From: Nitrosomonas ureae
Lineage (GTDB): Bacteria; Pseudomonadota; Gammaproteobacteria; Burkholderiales; Nitrosomonadaceae
DNA: 64,000 nucleotides
Direction: 5' to 3'
NCBI RefSeq assembly: GCF_001455205.1
Contig: NZ_CP013341.1
Coordinates: forward strand, 1,798,001 to 1,862,000
Made by a program: the position numbers and the translations under genes. The stretch's first letter is position 1; each line of letters starts with the position of its first letter. Shown in pieces: positions 25,770 to 35,308 of the stretch. The notes beneath the pieces were generated by a model. The model searched no databases, was not told where the DNA came from, and saw only the letters and a program-made list of their open reading frames with translations.

Positions 25770-26189
25770 ATGGCCAGTAAACCTGAGAAAAACCTTGAAA
25801 CATTTCCAAATCCATTTATTAATCGGGATTATCACATTCATATGGAAATTCCTGAATTTACTTGTTTGTGTCCCAAAACAGGACAGCCAGATTTTGCGAC
25901 TCTGATTCTGGATTATGTTCCGGATAAAAAATGCATTGAACTTAAAAGCTTAAAATTGTATATCTGGTCATACCGGAATGATGGTGTATTTCATGAAGCG
26001 GTGACAAACTTAATTCTTGATGACCTCATCGCAGTTTTGAAACCGAGATATATCCGATTGATAGCGCGTTTTTATGTGCGTGGTGGCATTTTTACAAACA
26101 TTATCGTGGATCATCGCAAAAAAGGATGGATGTCTAAGTCTATGATTCCTATAGGAGAGCTATCGGGGCAGTTAAATTTTCGAGAATGA
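25770..26189 (+). CDS. queF: NADPH-dependent 7-cyano-7-deazaguanine reductase, short type
   Basis: QueF reduces the nitrile preQ0 to preQ1, the substrate of Tgt. The 139-residue product is the single-domain (Bacillus-like) form. The nucleophilic Cys34 lies in FTCLCPKTGQPDFA, followed by the catalytic Asp41. The family motif ELKSLKLY lies at residues 57-64, and FHE-containing substrate contacts follow. It is placed away from queA-tgt but supplies the same pathway. There is no preQ1 riboswitch-like sequence in the 97 bases before it. Confidence 0.94.
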   Translation: MASKPEKNLETFPNPFINRDYHIHMEIPEFTCLCPKTGQPDFATLILDYVPDKKCIELKSLKLYIWSYRNDGVFHEAVTNLILDDLIAVLKPRYIRLIARFYVRGGIFTNIIVDHRKKGWMSKSMIPIGELSGQLNFRE

Positions 26190-26343
26190 TTATTAATTAT
26201 TGATATAAAGATAATCGTCTAACATTATGATATGTAATGGTATATATATATATTGCAATATGGCAGTATGAAAAAAACAGTTTGCAAATAGTCAATTTTT
26301 ATATATCCTGTCAGGCGATATAGGTATATAAAAGTATATATAG

Positions 26344-27636
26344 ATGATTATAAAAAGAAATGTCATTTTTGCTATATTATTCTTACTGATTTCCGCTGCG
26401 TGTTCTTTTTTATCGTTTAATGCATTTGCAGATCGATTATTGCACGACAAAGCTCAGCATAGTTCAAATTTGTGGGAACGTATTCGTAACGGGTTTGCAT
26501 TAGCCCTCCCACCTTCTCCGAATAATAAAGCAATTCGCAAGATTGCGCTCAATTATATACAGAATCCCCACGCATTTAACAGCATTGTCGCAAACGGTGA
26601 ACGTTATTTGTTTTATATAATGGAGGAAGTTGAGCGTCGTGGAATGCCGATGGAAATAGCATTGCTGCCGATAATAGAAAGCGCTTATGATCCTTTGATA
26701 AAATCAAATAGCCAAACAGCAGGGCTGTGGCAATTTATTCCGGAAACAGGGCGAATCCTGGGCTTGGAACAAAATGTCTGGCATGATGATCGGCGCGACA
26801 TTGTGGCATCAACTCAAGCGGCTCTTGATTATCTTCAATATCTTTATCTAAAATTCGATAATTGGAAGCTGGCGTTAGCGGCTTACAATCTGGGTGAAGG
26901 TGCTGTAAGCAAAATTCTGGCAAAGCACATCCATAAAGGAAGGACCGTTAATTTTTATGATGTGAATTTGCCGGTTGAGGTTAAGCATTATGTTTACAAG
27001 ATTTTGGCCATAAAAGATATCGTTGCCAATGCTAAAAAATATGGTATACAGCTACGGTCGATACCAAATCGCCCGTACTTTGATACTGTAAAGATTCATG
27101 AACACATCGATATTCCGCTCGTTACACGCCTTGCTAATATTTCCGAGGTTGAATTCACAGCGCTAAATCCGGCTTATAATCGTTACGTTATTAAAGTCAG
27201 TAATGAGCCTCGTACTTTATTGATACCAAGAGAAAAGAAAGAGATATTTGTTAGAAATCTGGAAACTTATCATGATCCTAGAATTTCATGGCAATTTTAT
27301 CGAGTCAAGAAAGGAGAGAAAATTAATGAGATCGCTACTCGGCATGAGACTACTGTAAAACAGCTCCAAACAATCAATGGGATTGCTCGAAACAAAAATC
27401 TTACACTAGGTCAAAAAATATTGGTGCCTCAAATTGTGGCAGGAAATCAAATCGCTCGATCATCCTGGAAGATACCAACACAACGTAATCAATCTGTTGT
27501 TTATGTGGTGAAAAAAGGCGATACCCTATATGAAATTGCAAAGCGTTATCGCACAACAGTTGATCAAATTAAACACTGGAATAATAGCGATGAAAATTTG
27601 TCCATAGGTCAGAAGCTGGTCATGCTAAGAGGCTAA
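26344..27636 (+). CDS. mltD: Membrane-bound lytic murein transglycosylase D with two LysM domains
   Basis: MltD cleaves peptidoglycan glycan strands to 1,6-anhydro products. The 430-residue product begins with a signal or lipoprotein-like leader (hydrophobic residues 6-30 with AACS). The family-23 catalytic domain has the Glu in LLPIIESAYDP, then SQTAGLWQFIPETG and ALAAYNLGEG. Two LysM domains (about residues 318-361 and 384-428) bind glycan. It converges with the aminopeptidase gene downstream. Confidence 0.93.
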   Translation: MIIKRNVIFAILFLLISAACSFLSFNAFADRLLHDKAQHSSNLWERIRNGFALALPPSPNNKAIRKIALNYIQNPHAFNSIVANGERYLFYIMEEVERRGMPMEIALLPIIESAYDPLIKSNSQTAGLWQFIPETGRILGLEQNVWHDDRRDIVASTQAALDYLQYLYLKFDNWKLALAAYNLGEGAVSKILAKHIHKGRTVNFYDVNLPVEVKHYVYKILAIKDIVANAKKYGIQLRSIPNRPYFDTVKIHEHIDIPLVTRLANISEVEFTALNPAYNRYVIKVSNEPRTLLIPREKKEIFVRNLETYHDPRISWQFYRVKKGEKINEIATRHETTVKQLQTINGIARNKNLTLGQKILVPQIVAGNQIARSSWKIPTQRNQSVVYVVKKGDTLYEIAKRYRTTVDQIKHWNNSDENLSIGQKLVMLRG

Positions 27637-27682
27637 TCTGTGCCAAGGCAGCATGTAACCTTGTAAGCATTTGTAATAAATG

Positions 27683-29143
27683 CTATTCAATATTTTTAAG
27701 AAATTCAATAGCCCAATTAACACCAAATCCTGTAATCTCACTGTTAACCGCACCTAACCCCCCTTTGTGATTGCTCGCGGATAAATCCACGTGTAACCAT
27801 GGCGTGTTCTGTATGAATCGTTTTAAAAAACATGCAGCAAGTATATGATCGAAATCCCCGTCTAACTGACATTGTTTGATATCGGCGATATCGCTTTCAA
27901 GACTTTCTTCATAATCTGTATCCATCGGAAAAACACAAACACGTTCTCCACTTTTCGTTCCTGCGACAATAGCTTTCTGGCATAAATCATCTTGATTGCT
28001 GAAAATTCCGCTATATCGGGATCCCAAAGCTGTTTTCATACTGCCTGTTAAAGTGGCAAAGTCAATGATCAGATCAGGTTTTTGTTGACTTGCTAAAGTC
28101 AATGTATCTGCCAAAACCATTCGACCTTCAGCGTCAGTGTGTACGATTTCAATCGATAATCCGTTTAATGCTGAAATAATATCGTTTTGCTTATAGGCAC
28201 GCGGGCTGATATGGTTTTGTGCAATGGCAAGCCAACAATCAATTGTGACAGGTATTTCGGCGCGTGTGGCTGCAAGAAGAATACCTAAAGCAACAGCAGA
28301 GCCATTCATATCTTCGTGCATGCCCTGCATATAGCGAGCTGGTTTTATATTGTAACCACCAGTATCGAAGCAAATACCTTTGCCCACAATCGCAATTTTT
28401 TTATTTTGGGAGCCAGGCTTGCAATTATGCTGTAAATGTACAATAGCAGCATCTTCTGTGTCGCTTCCTTGTGCAACCGCAATAAAAGCGCCTGCTCCCA
28501 TTTCTTTCAATTTATTAAAATCAAATTCTTGATACTTCCATCCCTCATTTTCAGCCAGTTTCTTGATCTGTTGTCGATAAGTCTTAGGCATTAATTCATT
28601 TGCAGGAAGAGCAGTTAATCCGCGCGCTAATAAATTTCCTTCTGCTAATGCACGTTGCAAGGAAAAATTATTAGCATCTTGATAGCCATATAGAAACATC
28701 TTAATCAGCGGTTTCCTGATCGGTTTACTTTTGCGCATCGGCAATACAGCTCCATTGATCCAAACTGTGTAAACAGCCAGTTCAGCAAAGTTTCTTTTTT
28801 GCTGCAGGGTGCCATAAACAGCAATATGTATTTCATCCGGATTTTCTAGAAGCAGAAATTTTATTGCCTTGCGTAGGCGCGTTTGTTGTTCAAAAATGGG
28901 TTTGTCAGTATCAAGCATTACCCAACTACATAATTCACCATTCTGGAGATTTGCACTCACGGGAGTTTCGCTAAGCTCTGTTAATTCCATATTGCGCCGC
29001 AATAGTAATTTATTCAGAGGCTCTTCACCGGGAATACTATATTTCTTGGGTAACTTGTCTAACTTAGGAAGTACTACGAGAATATGAGGTGTTTTAATTG
29101 ATTGATCAATAGATGATATATTCTGGAAAAGGGATGCCAGCAT
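27683..29143 (-). CDS. M17-family leucyl aminopeptidase
   Basis: A two-metal cytosolic exopeptidase of the leucyl aminopeptidase family, 486 residues. The catalytic C-terminal half carries VGKGICFDTGGYNIKP, then HEDMNGSAVALG and HTDAEGRMVLAD, which together supply the metal ligands and the active-site Lys and Arg. The N-terminal half is the poorly conserved regulatory domain. The second motif reads HEDM where classical PepA has KYDM, so it is closer to the divergent M17 branch than to PepA; I give no symbol. It is convergent with mltD. Confidence 0.88.
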   Translation of the reverse strand: MLASLFQNISSIDQSIKTPHILVVLPKLDKLPKKYSIPGEEPLNKLLLRRNMELTELSETPVSANLQNGELCSWVMLDTDKPIFEQQTRLRKAIKFLLLENPDEIHIAVYGTLQQKRNFAELAVYTVWINGAVLPMRKSKPIRKPLIKMFLYGYQDANNFSLQRALAEGNLLARGLTALPANELMPKTYRQQIKKLAENEGWKYQEFDFNKLKEMGAGAFIAVAQGSDTEDAAIVHLQHNCKPGSQNKKIAIVGKGICFDTGGYNIKPARYMQGMHEDMNGSAVALGILLAATRAEIPVTIDCWLAIAQNHISPRAYKQNDIISALNGLSIEIVHTDAEGRMVLADTLTLASQQKPDLIIDFATLTGSMKTALGSRYSGIFSNQDDLCQKAIVAGTKSGERVCVFPMDTDYEESLESDIADIKQCQLDGDFDHILAACFLKRFIQNTPWLHVDLSASNHKGGLGAVNSEITGFGVNWAIEFLKNIE

Positions 29144-29311
29144 TGAAAGCTTTCCTGTGAAATATTATTTTCTGTGTAGCGATGTCGGGAGTCATTACAA
29201 AAAGAACGATTGCAGATAATATTGCTATTATATACGTGTTATGTATGCTGTGGCAGGGATAGCCCGTTGCAGATAGATTAAAAAAACATGAATAGGGGAT
29301 TTTAAATAAGA

Positions 29312-30106
29312 ATGCGTCAATATCTCGAATTAATGCAACATGTTATTGATTACGGTTTTCAAAAAACAGATCGAACGGGTATTGGTACATTATCGATTTT
29401 TGGTCATCAAATGCGTTTTAATCTAAATGATGGTTTCCCGTTAGTTACAACCAAGAAATGTCATTTAAAGTCAATCATTCATGAGCTGTTATGGTTTATT
29501 CGGGGTGATACCAATGTACGTTATCTACATAAATATGGTGTTTCAATTTGGGATGAGTGGGCTGACGTAAATGGCAATCTGGGTCCTATTTACGGTCAAC
29601 AATGGCGTTCCTGGATGAGTGCAGACGGACAGGAAATTGATCAGCTTCAGCAGGTAATTAAACAGATTATAGATACACCTGATTCGCGTCGAATGCTGGT
29701 TTCTTCGTGGAATGTAGGTGAATTGCACAGAATGCGATTGCCTCCATGTCACGCTCTTTTTCAATTCTATGTCGCCGATAATAAGTTATCGTGTCAGCTC
29801 TATCAGCGAAGTGCGGATATTTTCTTGGGCGTGCCATTTAATATTGCTTCGTACGCCTTGCTAACAATGATGATTGCGCAGGTTAGTAATCTCGGGATAG
29901 GGGAGTTCGTTCATACGTTAGGCGATGCGCATCTTTATCTGAATCATTTGGAACACGCGCGCGAGCAGTTATCGCGTGAGCCACGGTCATTGCCCGTAAT
30001 GAGATTAAATCCGATAATACGAACAATTTCCGAGTTTGAATATGAGGATTTTGTCTTGGAGGGCTATGATCCTCATCCATTAATCAAAGCACCTGTAGCC
30101 GTATGA
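29312..30106 (+). CDS. thyA: Thymidylate synthase
   Basis: ThyA makes dTMP from dUMP with methylenetetrahydrofolate. The 264-residue product has the normal size for the short bacterial form. The nucleophile is Cys146 in LPPCHALFQFYV, with RRMLVSSWN, SCQLYQRSADIFLGVPFNIASY and the C-terminal IKAPVAV. Its stop overlaps the folA start (ATGA), so the two are coupled. Confidence 0.98.
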   Translation: MRQYLELMQHVIDYGFQKTDRTGIGTLSIFGHQMRFNLNDGFPLVTTKKCHLKSIIHELLWFIRGDTNVRYLHKYGVSIWDEWADVNGNLGPIYGQQWRSWMSADGQEIDQLQQVIKQIIDTPDSRRMLVSSWNVGELHRMRLPPCHALFQFYVADNKLSCQLYQRSADIFLGVPFNIASYALLTMMIAQVSNLGIGEFVHTLGDAHLYLNHLEHAREQLSREPRSLPVMRLNPIIRTISEFEYEDFVLEGYDPHPLIKAPVAV

Positions 30107-30612
30107 TTTCAATGCGTCTTTCTATCCTGGTGGCTATGGCTAAGAATCGAGTTATTGGCGGAAATAATCAATTGCCCTGGCATTTACCGGCTGATCTTAA
30201 GCACTTTAAGTTCCTGACAATGGGTCAAACCATTGTGATGGGAAGAAAAACCTATGAGTCTATCGGTAGACCGTTACCCGGACGAGAGAATATTATTATT
30301 ACCCGACAATCAGGCTATGACGTGCCGGGAGCAACTGTAGTGAATTCTCTTCAAGATGCCTTGTTGATATGCGAAGAAAGCAGTACGATCAATAAGGAAA
30401 GCTTTATTATTGGTGGTGAGAAACTGTACCGGCAAACGCTGGATATTTGTCAAAGAATGTATATTACTGAAATTCAGAGTGATTTTGAAGGTGATGTAGT
30501 TTTTCCGGAATTTAATCGCAACAACTGGGAAGAAATACAGCGCGATAAACATATATCAGTGAATGATGCGCAAATCGAATATCATTTTGTCATTCTTGAG
30601 CGTAAAGTATGA
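30103..30612 (+). CDS. folA: Dihydrofolate reductase
   Basis: FolA regenerates tetrahydrofolate consumed by ThyA. The 169-residue product starts at 30103 or at the second ATG 30112, which begins the conserved RLSILVAMAKNRVIGGNNQLPWHLPADL. The NADPH-binding MGRKTYESIGRPLPGREN and the later FIIGGEKLYRQTL are also present. Overlap with thyA gives the common thyA-folA pair. Confidence 0.97.
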   Translation: MISMRLSILVAMAKNRVIGGNNQLPWHLPADLKHFKFLTMGQTIVMGRKTYESIGRPLPGRENIIITRQSGYDVPGATVVNSLQDALLICEESSTINKESFIIGGEKLYRQTLDICQRMYITEIQSDFEGDVVFPEFNRNNWEEIQRDKHISVNDAQIEYHFVILERKV

Positions 30613-30745
30613 CTCAAACATCCTTCAGGATTGATCTCTGCTCTTAATAGATGATATGACCAATATAAATGGTGAAACTATGCATCAAGTGCCATTTCAC
30701 CATTTATTAGGATTATTGCTGTAGGTATGAGTGATCGCGGATTGT

Positions 30746-31921
30746 TCAGATCACTTTCACATCAGGTAAAGGAAATCCATTGAAATTACTTGCGTATGCG
30801 GTAGTGTAAGCACCTGCGTTCGGTATATAAATGAAATCTCCTTCCTGTATATTATTTGGTAGCATCAACTCATGCATCAAGATATCAACTGAATCACAAG
30901 TGGGGCCTGCAATTGACCAAGGGATGTTATTGCCTTTTCGGTCTGTTAGGATTTCATAACGCAATCCTTCAGTCATTTCTATGACACCGCCAAACATACC
31001 TGCATCCCAATACATCCATCGTTTTCCATTACGGGTTGCGGTACCCACGACGCGACATACAAAATAAGCTGAATCAGATACTAGGTAACGGCCTGGTTCT
31101 GCCATAATGCGGATGCTTTCCGGTAAATCAGCAATGGCTTCGTTGATAACTTCTGCGATGATTTCGATTGAAGGAATGGGTTTGACATGTCGAACTGGAT
31201 AGCCTCCACCAACATTCAGCAATCGGGGGTTCAAGCCGACACATCGCATTTCAGCAAAGACTTTCTTTGCACGTTCGATACCAACGCGCCAATTTTGTGG
31301 ATTACGGCATTGAGAACCGACATGGAAAGTGACGCCGGCCAGATCTGCTTTGAGTCTCACAGCTTCATGAATAATCTCATTAATATCGGCAAGATGCGTG
31401 CCAAATTTTCCAGCTAACGGCCAGTCACTGCCAATATTCGGTGTATCAATACGCAAGTACATTTTGGCATCCGGCCTGACGCTGACAATTTTTCGTAGTT
31501 CCTCAATGCTATCGAGCACATACCATTCAACCCCTTTGGCAGCAGCATATTCTATGTAAGCACGGGATTTCATCGGATTACTATAAAATATTTCAGCAGC
31601 CGGTACGCCTAACTTAAGTAGCAAGTCCAGCTCGGCAATAGAGGCGATTTCAAATCCAACGCCTTCATCGATCAAAGTATTAAGTACACGCTCATCAGGA
31701 TTTGCTTTGACAGCATAATGTGGATGAACCCGGGGCATGACGGTAATAAAACGTCGGGACTTATGTCGGACAATATCGCTGTCCACTAGTAAAAAAGGGC
31801 GTTGATAGCCATTTTTCAGGGTATCTTGAACATGTTCAAAATTAAGACTAATTTCGGGATGAGTGTCGAACAGAACTTCAGATTGATTATGCTGCTGAAG
31901 TGAAGATGCGAGTTTAGGCAT
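30746..31921 (-). CDS. Fold-type III PLP decarboxylase, ornithine decarboxylase-like
   Basis: A 391-residue alanine-racemase-fold decarboxylase, most like eukaryotic-type ornithine decarboxylase. Lys72 in HYAVKANPDERVL should hold pyridoxal phosphate. FHVGSQCRNP, the Gly-rich LLNVGGGYPV phosphate loop, and the C-terminal AGPTCDSVDIL with the catalytic Cys342 follow. Ornithine to putrescine is the likely reaction; lysine or diaminopimelate cannot be excluded from sequence alone. AAAGGAG precedes the start. A 21-codon ORF ends 22 bases upstream and may control expression. Confidence 0.88.
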   Translation of the reverse strand: MPKLASSLQQHNQSEVLFDTHPEISLNFEHVQDTLKNGYQRPFLLVDSDIVRHKSRRFITVMPRVHPHYAVKANPDERVLNTLIDEGVGFEIASIAELDLLLKLGVPAAEIFYSNPMKSRAYIEYAAAKGVEWYVLDSIEELRKIVSVRPDAKMYLRIDTPNIGSDWPLAGKFGTHLADINEIIHEAVRLKADLAGVTFHVGSQCRNPQNWRVGIERAKKVFAEMRCVGLNPRLLNVGGGYPVRHVKPIPSIEIIAEVINEAIADLPESIRIMAEPGRYLVSDSAYFVCRVVGTATRNGKRWMYWDAGMFGGVIEMTEGLRYEILTDRKGNNIPWSIAGPTCDSVDILMHELMLPNNIQEGDFIYIPNAGAYTTAYASNFNGFPLPDVKVI

Positions 31922-31943
31922 GCGAATGCTCCTTTAAATGACG

Positions 31944-32009
31944 CTACGTTTCAGGAATATGAATATTGACTAAATCAGCTGGAGCGAAAAAGTTCTTTAT
32001 ACTTCTCAT
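31944..32009 (-). CDS. 21-residue leader ORF upstream of the decarboxylase
   Basis: ATG at 32009 is preceded by GAGGAGGTCATC, a near-perfect ribosome-binding site at ideal spacing. The peptide MRSIKNFFAPADLVNIHIPE-T ends with TAG at 31946-31944, 22 bases before the decarboxylase start. A promoter-like sequence lies about 46 bases upstream. The strong initiation signal and position suggest a regulatory leader peptide, comparable in concept to the ornithine-sensing speFL of enterobacteria, though the sequence is not similar. I do not recognise the peptide. Confidence 0.55.
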   Translation of the reverse strand: MRSIKNFFAPADLVNIHIPET

Positions 32010-32054
32010 GATGACCTCCTCATCAATAATTTTATGGATAAACAAATTGCACGC

Positions 32055-32082
32055 ATTATAGTCTCCATTGTGGGCAAATCAA
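32055..32082 (-). promoter_or_regulatory. Sigma-70-type promoter of the leader/decarboxylase unit
   Basis: On the minus strand TTGATT (32082-32077), a 16-base spacer and a perfect TATAAT (32060-32055). Transcription would start near 32048, giving a leader of about 39 bases before the 21-residue ORF. Confidence 0.6.
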
Positions 32083-32224
32083 GTATTTTTTATATAAAAA
32101 ATAATTTTTAATTGCAAAGAATAAACTATTGGAAACAATGTGTTGTATTAAATAAAATGATCGTCTCGTTAGGCGGTTGTTTTATAAAAAGTTTAGAGCA
32201 GGTTTAGGGTTTTCTGATAGCTTG

Positions 32225-33478
32225 TCAGTGCCATTGTATATTTAGGTAGCCGTCTGTTTTTTCATTAAATTTAAAGTGAAATTGATTTTCACCGCGGCTA
32301 ATGGTTTTTTGTTGCATAAATGGGCTAAAAGGTCCAGCAGCAGAAAATGATTGTTCGATCCTTAAACGCCCCGTACGTGGCGAAAAGAATTTCAACATAA
32401 ACTGTTTCGGACTTACTTCTTCTATATGCGGAGCGAAAGGTTTTGCCAATGGTTCACCGATGAATAGGCCTTGACCTGGTCAAGCAACACTTTTCCAATA
32501 GGCCTCAAGCGCAGAGGCACCTAATGCATACTGAAACATGGTAACTATGGGTGAGGGAAATTTTTGTGAAAAACTACACGGCTCAACAACGGTTCCATAG
32601 CTTGCTGTAGCTCCGGCCTCCAGCCATCGTAAACTGCTCATTTGCGGAGAATCAGTCAACATGCCGCCAGCTGACGTTAAATGATCTGCTAAAGCGCCTG
32701 GAAGAAAATACAATGTTTCGAGCATAGGCACTTTTTTCAAACCGGTAAAGTAAAAAAGCACATCCTTGCGCTCAGAAATATAATCGGCTGCTAGTATTTG
32801 TAGGGGAAATAGCTCACCCAGCTCTTCCGCAGCTTGTGTAAAGCTGGTTGCCCGACTGTTGCGTGCTTTATCCGAAGTATTCATTAAATAGGCTTGGCCT
32901 TTAGGAAAGCTGTAATCTGAACGTATGCCACGGTCGATCAATGCCTTGATGTGTTCGAAAGAGGTTCCGGCCAGCATCATCGCAGGGCGCAGCTTGTAAT
33001 CGTCGTAGGGATAAAGGCTGGACGAATTGAAATAAGGACTAAGAGCGGTCGATCCACAGGGTTCGGCGCAGTATTTCTTGTCGAAACCAAAAGCCAACGC
33101 GGATGTTAACGACATGCAACCAACTCGGTATGGCGTAGTCCAGGCAACTGCGAATGCCTGCACATGTTTAGGGGTAAGCTGGTCAATAGTTGCTTTTAGT
33201 TGCTTGAATTCCTTTGGGGTTATAATGCTAAGTTTAGATGAGAAGCGTAGTTTAATGATGTTTGTTTCGGGTATTTGTCTAGCTTGCAGGTAGTAATTGC
33301 CTATTTGTCGCGACAATGGATCGTTTTCATTAATGATGACCGCGATATCATTGGGCCCCAAACTTGTTCGCGGCAAGGAAATACGATTCTGTGCTTCCAC
33401 TGGCAAAGCTGCGGAAAGAGAGATAAACATCAGTAAGACGAAAAATTGCTGGATCAAGGTGAAATTTTCTTGCGTCAA
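32225..33478 (-). pseudogene. TIGR03790-family protein interrupted by one in-frame TGA
   Basis: From a TTG start at 33478 the frame encodes an N-terminal signal peptide (hydrophobic residues 12-30, cleaved near VEAQ). The body is typical of the uncharacterised TIGR03790 family: LGPNDIAVIINENDPLSRQIG, AFAVAWTTPYRVGCMSLTSA, and PGALADHLTSAGGML. At 32482-32480 a TGA follows AYWKSVA. The same frame continues without interruption through PGQGLFIGEPLAKPFAPHI for another 84 codons to 32225, so the stop replaces one codon, probably Trp (TGG). Either the gene was recently inactivated, or a product lacking the C-terminal domain is made. It is last in the apbC-dcd run. The family's function is unknown. 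Confidence 0.82.
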
Positions 33479-33514
33479 ATCAAAGCGCTTTCACGCTGAT
33501 TAAGAAATACAACT

Positions 33515-34081
33515 TTAGATTTTTGGCAGCGTCACGCCATGCTGTCCTTGATATTTGCCGCCTCGATCCTTATATGAAGTTTCACAAACTTCATCCGCTT
33601 CAAAAAATATTACTTGTGCAACACCTTCATTGGCATAGATTTTAGCTGGTAGAGGTGTGGTATTGGAGAATTCCAATGTCACATACCCTTCCCACTCCGG
33701 TTCAAAAGGGGTTACATTGACAATGATGCCGCAGCGGGCGTATGTGGATTTGCCCAGACAAATGGTTAATATATTGCGCGGGATACGGAAATATTCGACA
33801 GTGCGGGCCAGGGCGAAGGAATTGGGTGGAATGATGCATACATTATTTTTGACATCAACAAATGAGTTGGAGTCGAAATTCTTCGGATCAACAATCGTTG
33901 AATTGATATTGGTGAACAATTTAAATTCATCAGAACAACGGATATCGTAACCATAGCTTGATGTGCCGTAGGAAACAATCCGTTGATTATCCTTTTGACG
34001 AATTTGATCGGGTTCGAATGGCTCAATCATGCCGTATTCCAGGACCATGCGGCGTATCCATTTGTCTGACTTAATTGTCAT
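33515..34081 (-). CDS. dcd: dCTP deaminase
   Basis: Dcd deaminates dCTP to dUTP, feeding ThyA. The 188-residue product shows SSYGYDIRCSDEFKLF, NSFALARTVEYFRIPRNIL, GKSTYARCGIIVNVTPFEPEWEG with the catalytic Glu, and the C-terminal YKDRGGKYQGQHGVTLP. It lies 13 bases after apbC in the same direction. Its product joins the thyA-folA pathway 3 kb away. Confidence 0.96.
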   Translation of the reverse strand: MTIKSDKWIRRMVLEYGMIEPFEPDQIRQKDNQRIVSYGTSSYGYDIRCSDEFKLFTNINSTIVDPKNFDSNSFVDVKNNVCIIPPNSFALARTVEYFRIPRNILTICLGKSTYARCGIIVNVTPFEPEWEGYVTLEFSNTTPLPAKIYANEGVAQVIFFEADEVCETSYKDRGGKYQGQHGVTLPKI

Positions 34082-34094
34082 GCTTTAGCGGCTC

Positions 34095-35183
34095 CTAGTC
34101 ATTTTCCATAATGATTTTGGTGAACAATTCAGAATGATCTTCGGCGCATTCGGCGACCTTGACGGCAATGCGCCGTGCAATCAACCGGTAGATTCCGGCT
34201 ATTTTTCCTTCCGGTTCAGCAACGACGCTGGGTTTTCCCGTATCCGTATGCTCGCGAATTTTGATATCGAGTGGCAAAGCACCGAGAAATTCCACATTGT
34301 AATCCTGACACATCTTTTCACCACCGCCGGTACCAAATATCGGTTCGGTATGCCCACATTGTGAGCAGGTATGCGTGCTCATATTTTCGACAATGCCCAG
34401 AATCGGAATACCTACTTTTTCAAACATTTTTAAGCCCTTGCGAGCATCCAATAAGGCAATATCCTGCGGCGTTGTGACAATCACGGCGCCGGTTACCGGT
34501 ATTTTTTGCGCCAGCGTCAATTGAATATCGCCAGTGCCTGGTGGTAAATCAACAATTAAATAATCCAGATCTTTCCAATTGGTATCGTTCAATAATTGCT
34601 GCAAGGCTTGCGTAACCATCGGGCCGCGCCAAACCATCGGGGTCTCAACATCAACCAGCAAACCGATCGACATCGCTTGAATACCATGTGCCTGCATTGG
34701 CTCCATGGTTTTGCCATCAAATGACTCCGGGTGTCCTGTTATACCTAGCATTTGAGGTTGTGACGGTCCATAAATATCGGCATCCAGAATGCCTACGGAT
34801 GCGCCTTCCGCTGCTAATGCCAGAGCCAGATTAACTGCCGTTGCGGATTTTCCGACACCACCCTTGCCGGATGCGACTGCGATGATATTTTTGACACTGG
34901 GAATCAGTTTGACACCTCGTTGCACACCATGCGGGATAATTTTACTAGTCACCGTCACCTGGATATTTGCAATGCCGGGTATTGAACGTAAAGCCTCGAT
35001 GATCTGATTTTGTACCGCATTTTTAACGCTATTGGCGGGATATCCCAATTCGATGTCAATCGCAGCGTTGTTTTGCTCAACCCGAATCGAACGCACGGTT
35101 TTTGCGGTGATATAATCATTGCCCGTTGTTGGATCAATGGTCTGAGAGAGAATTACTTGTATTTGTTGTTCAGAAATGGTCAC
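34095..35183 (-). CDS. apbC: Mrp/ApbC/NBP35-family iron-sulfur cluster carrier ATPase
   Basis: A 362-residue P-loop ATPase that carries Fe-S clusters to apoproteins. It has the N-terminal DUF59/MIP18-like domain (about residues 1-80). The deviant Walker A GKGGVGKSATAVNLALALA with GILDADIYGPSQPQML follows near residue 105, then DLPPGTGDIQLTL. The cluster-binding Cys pair is in STHTCSQCGH near residue 275. It is divergent from metG, as in many betaproteobacteria. Confidence 0.95.
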   Translation of the reverse strand: MTISEQQIQVILSQTIDPTTGNDYITAKTVRSIRVEQNNAAIDIELGYPANSVKNAVQNQIIEALRSIPGIANIQVTVTSKIIPHGVQRGVKLIPSVKNIIAVASGKGGVGKSATAVNLALALAAEGASVGILDADIYGPSQPQMLGITGHPESFDGKTMEPMQAHGIQAMSIGLLVDVETPMVWRGPMVTQALQQLLNDTNWKDLDYLIVDLPPGTGDIQLTLAQKIPVTGAVIVTTPQDIALLDARKGLKMFEKVGIPILGIVENMSTHTCSQCGHTEPIFGTGGGEKMCQDYNVEFLGALPLDIKIREHTDTGKPSVVAEPEGKIAGIYRLIARRIAVKVAECAEDHSELFTKIIMEND

Positions 35184-35308
35184 TCCAAAACTCCTTATTA
35201 CTGCCGGTTAGCGGCTAACAATTTAATAAAGAGATGGTAACAAATATCAGGAATGCGTACACAGTTTGTTACAATTGACGTTTATTCAATGCGAGCTATG
35301 AATAGCGA

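Noticed and set aside
32480..32482. Selenocysteine codon in the TIGR03790 gene
   Set aside because: The family is not a known selenoprotein, Trp is the likely ancestral residue, and no SECIS-like hairpin is evident just after the TGA.
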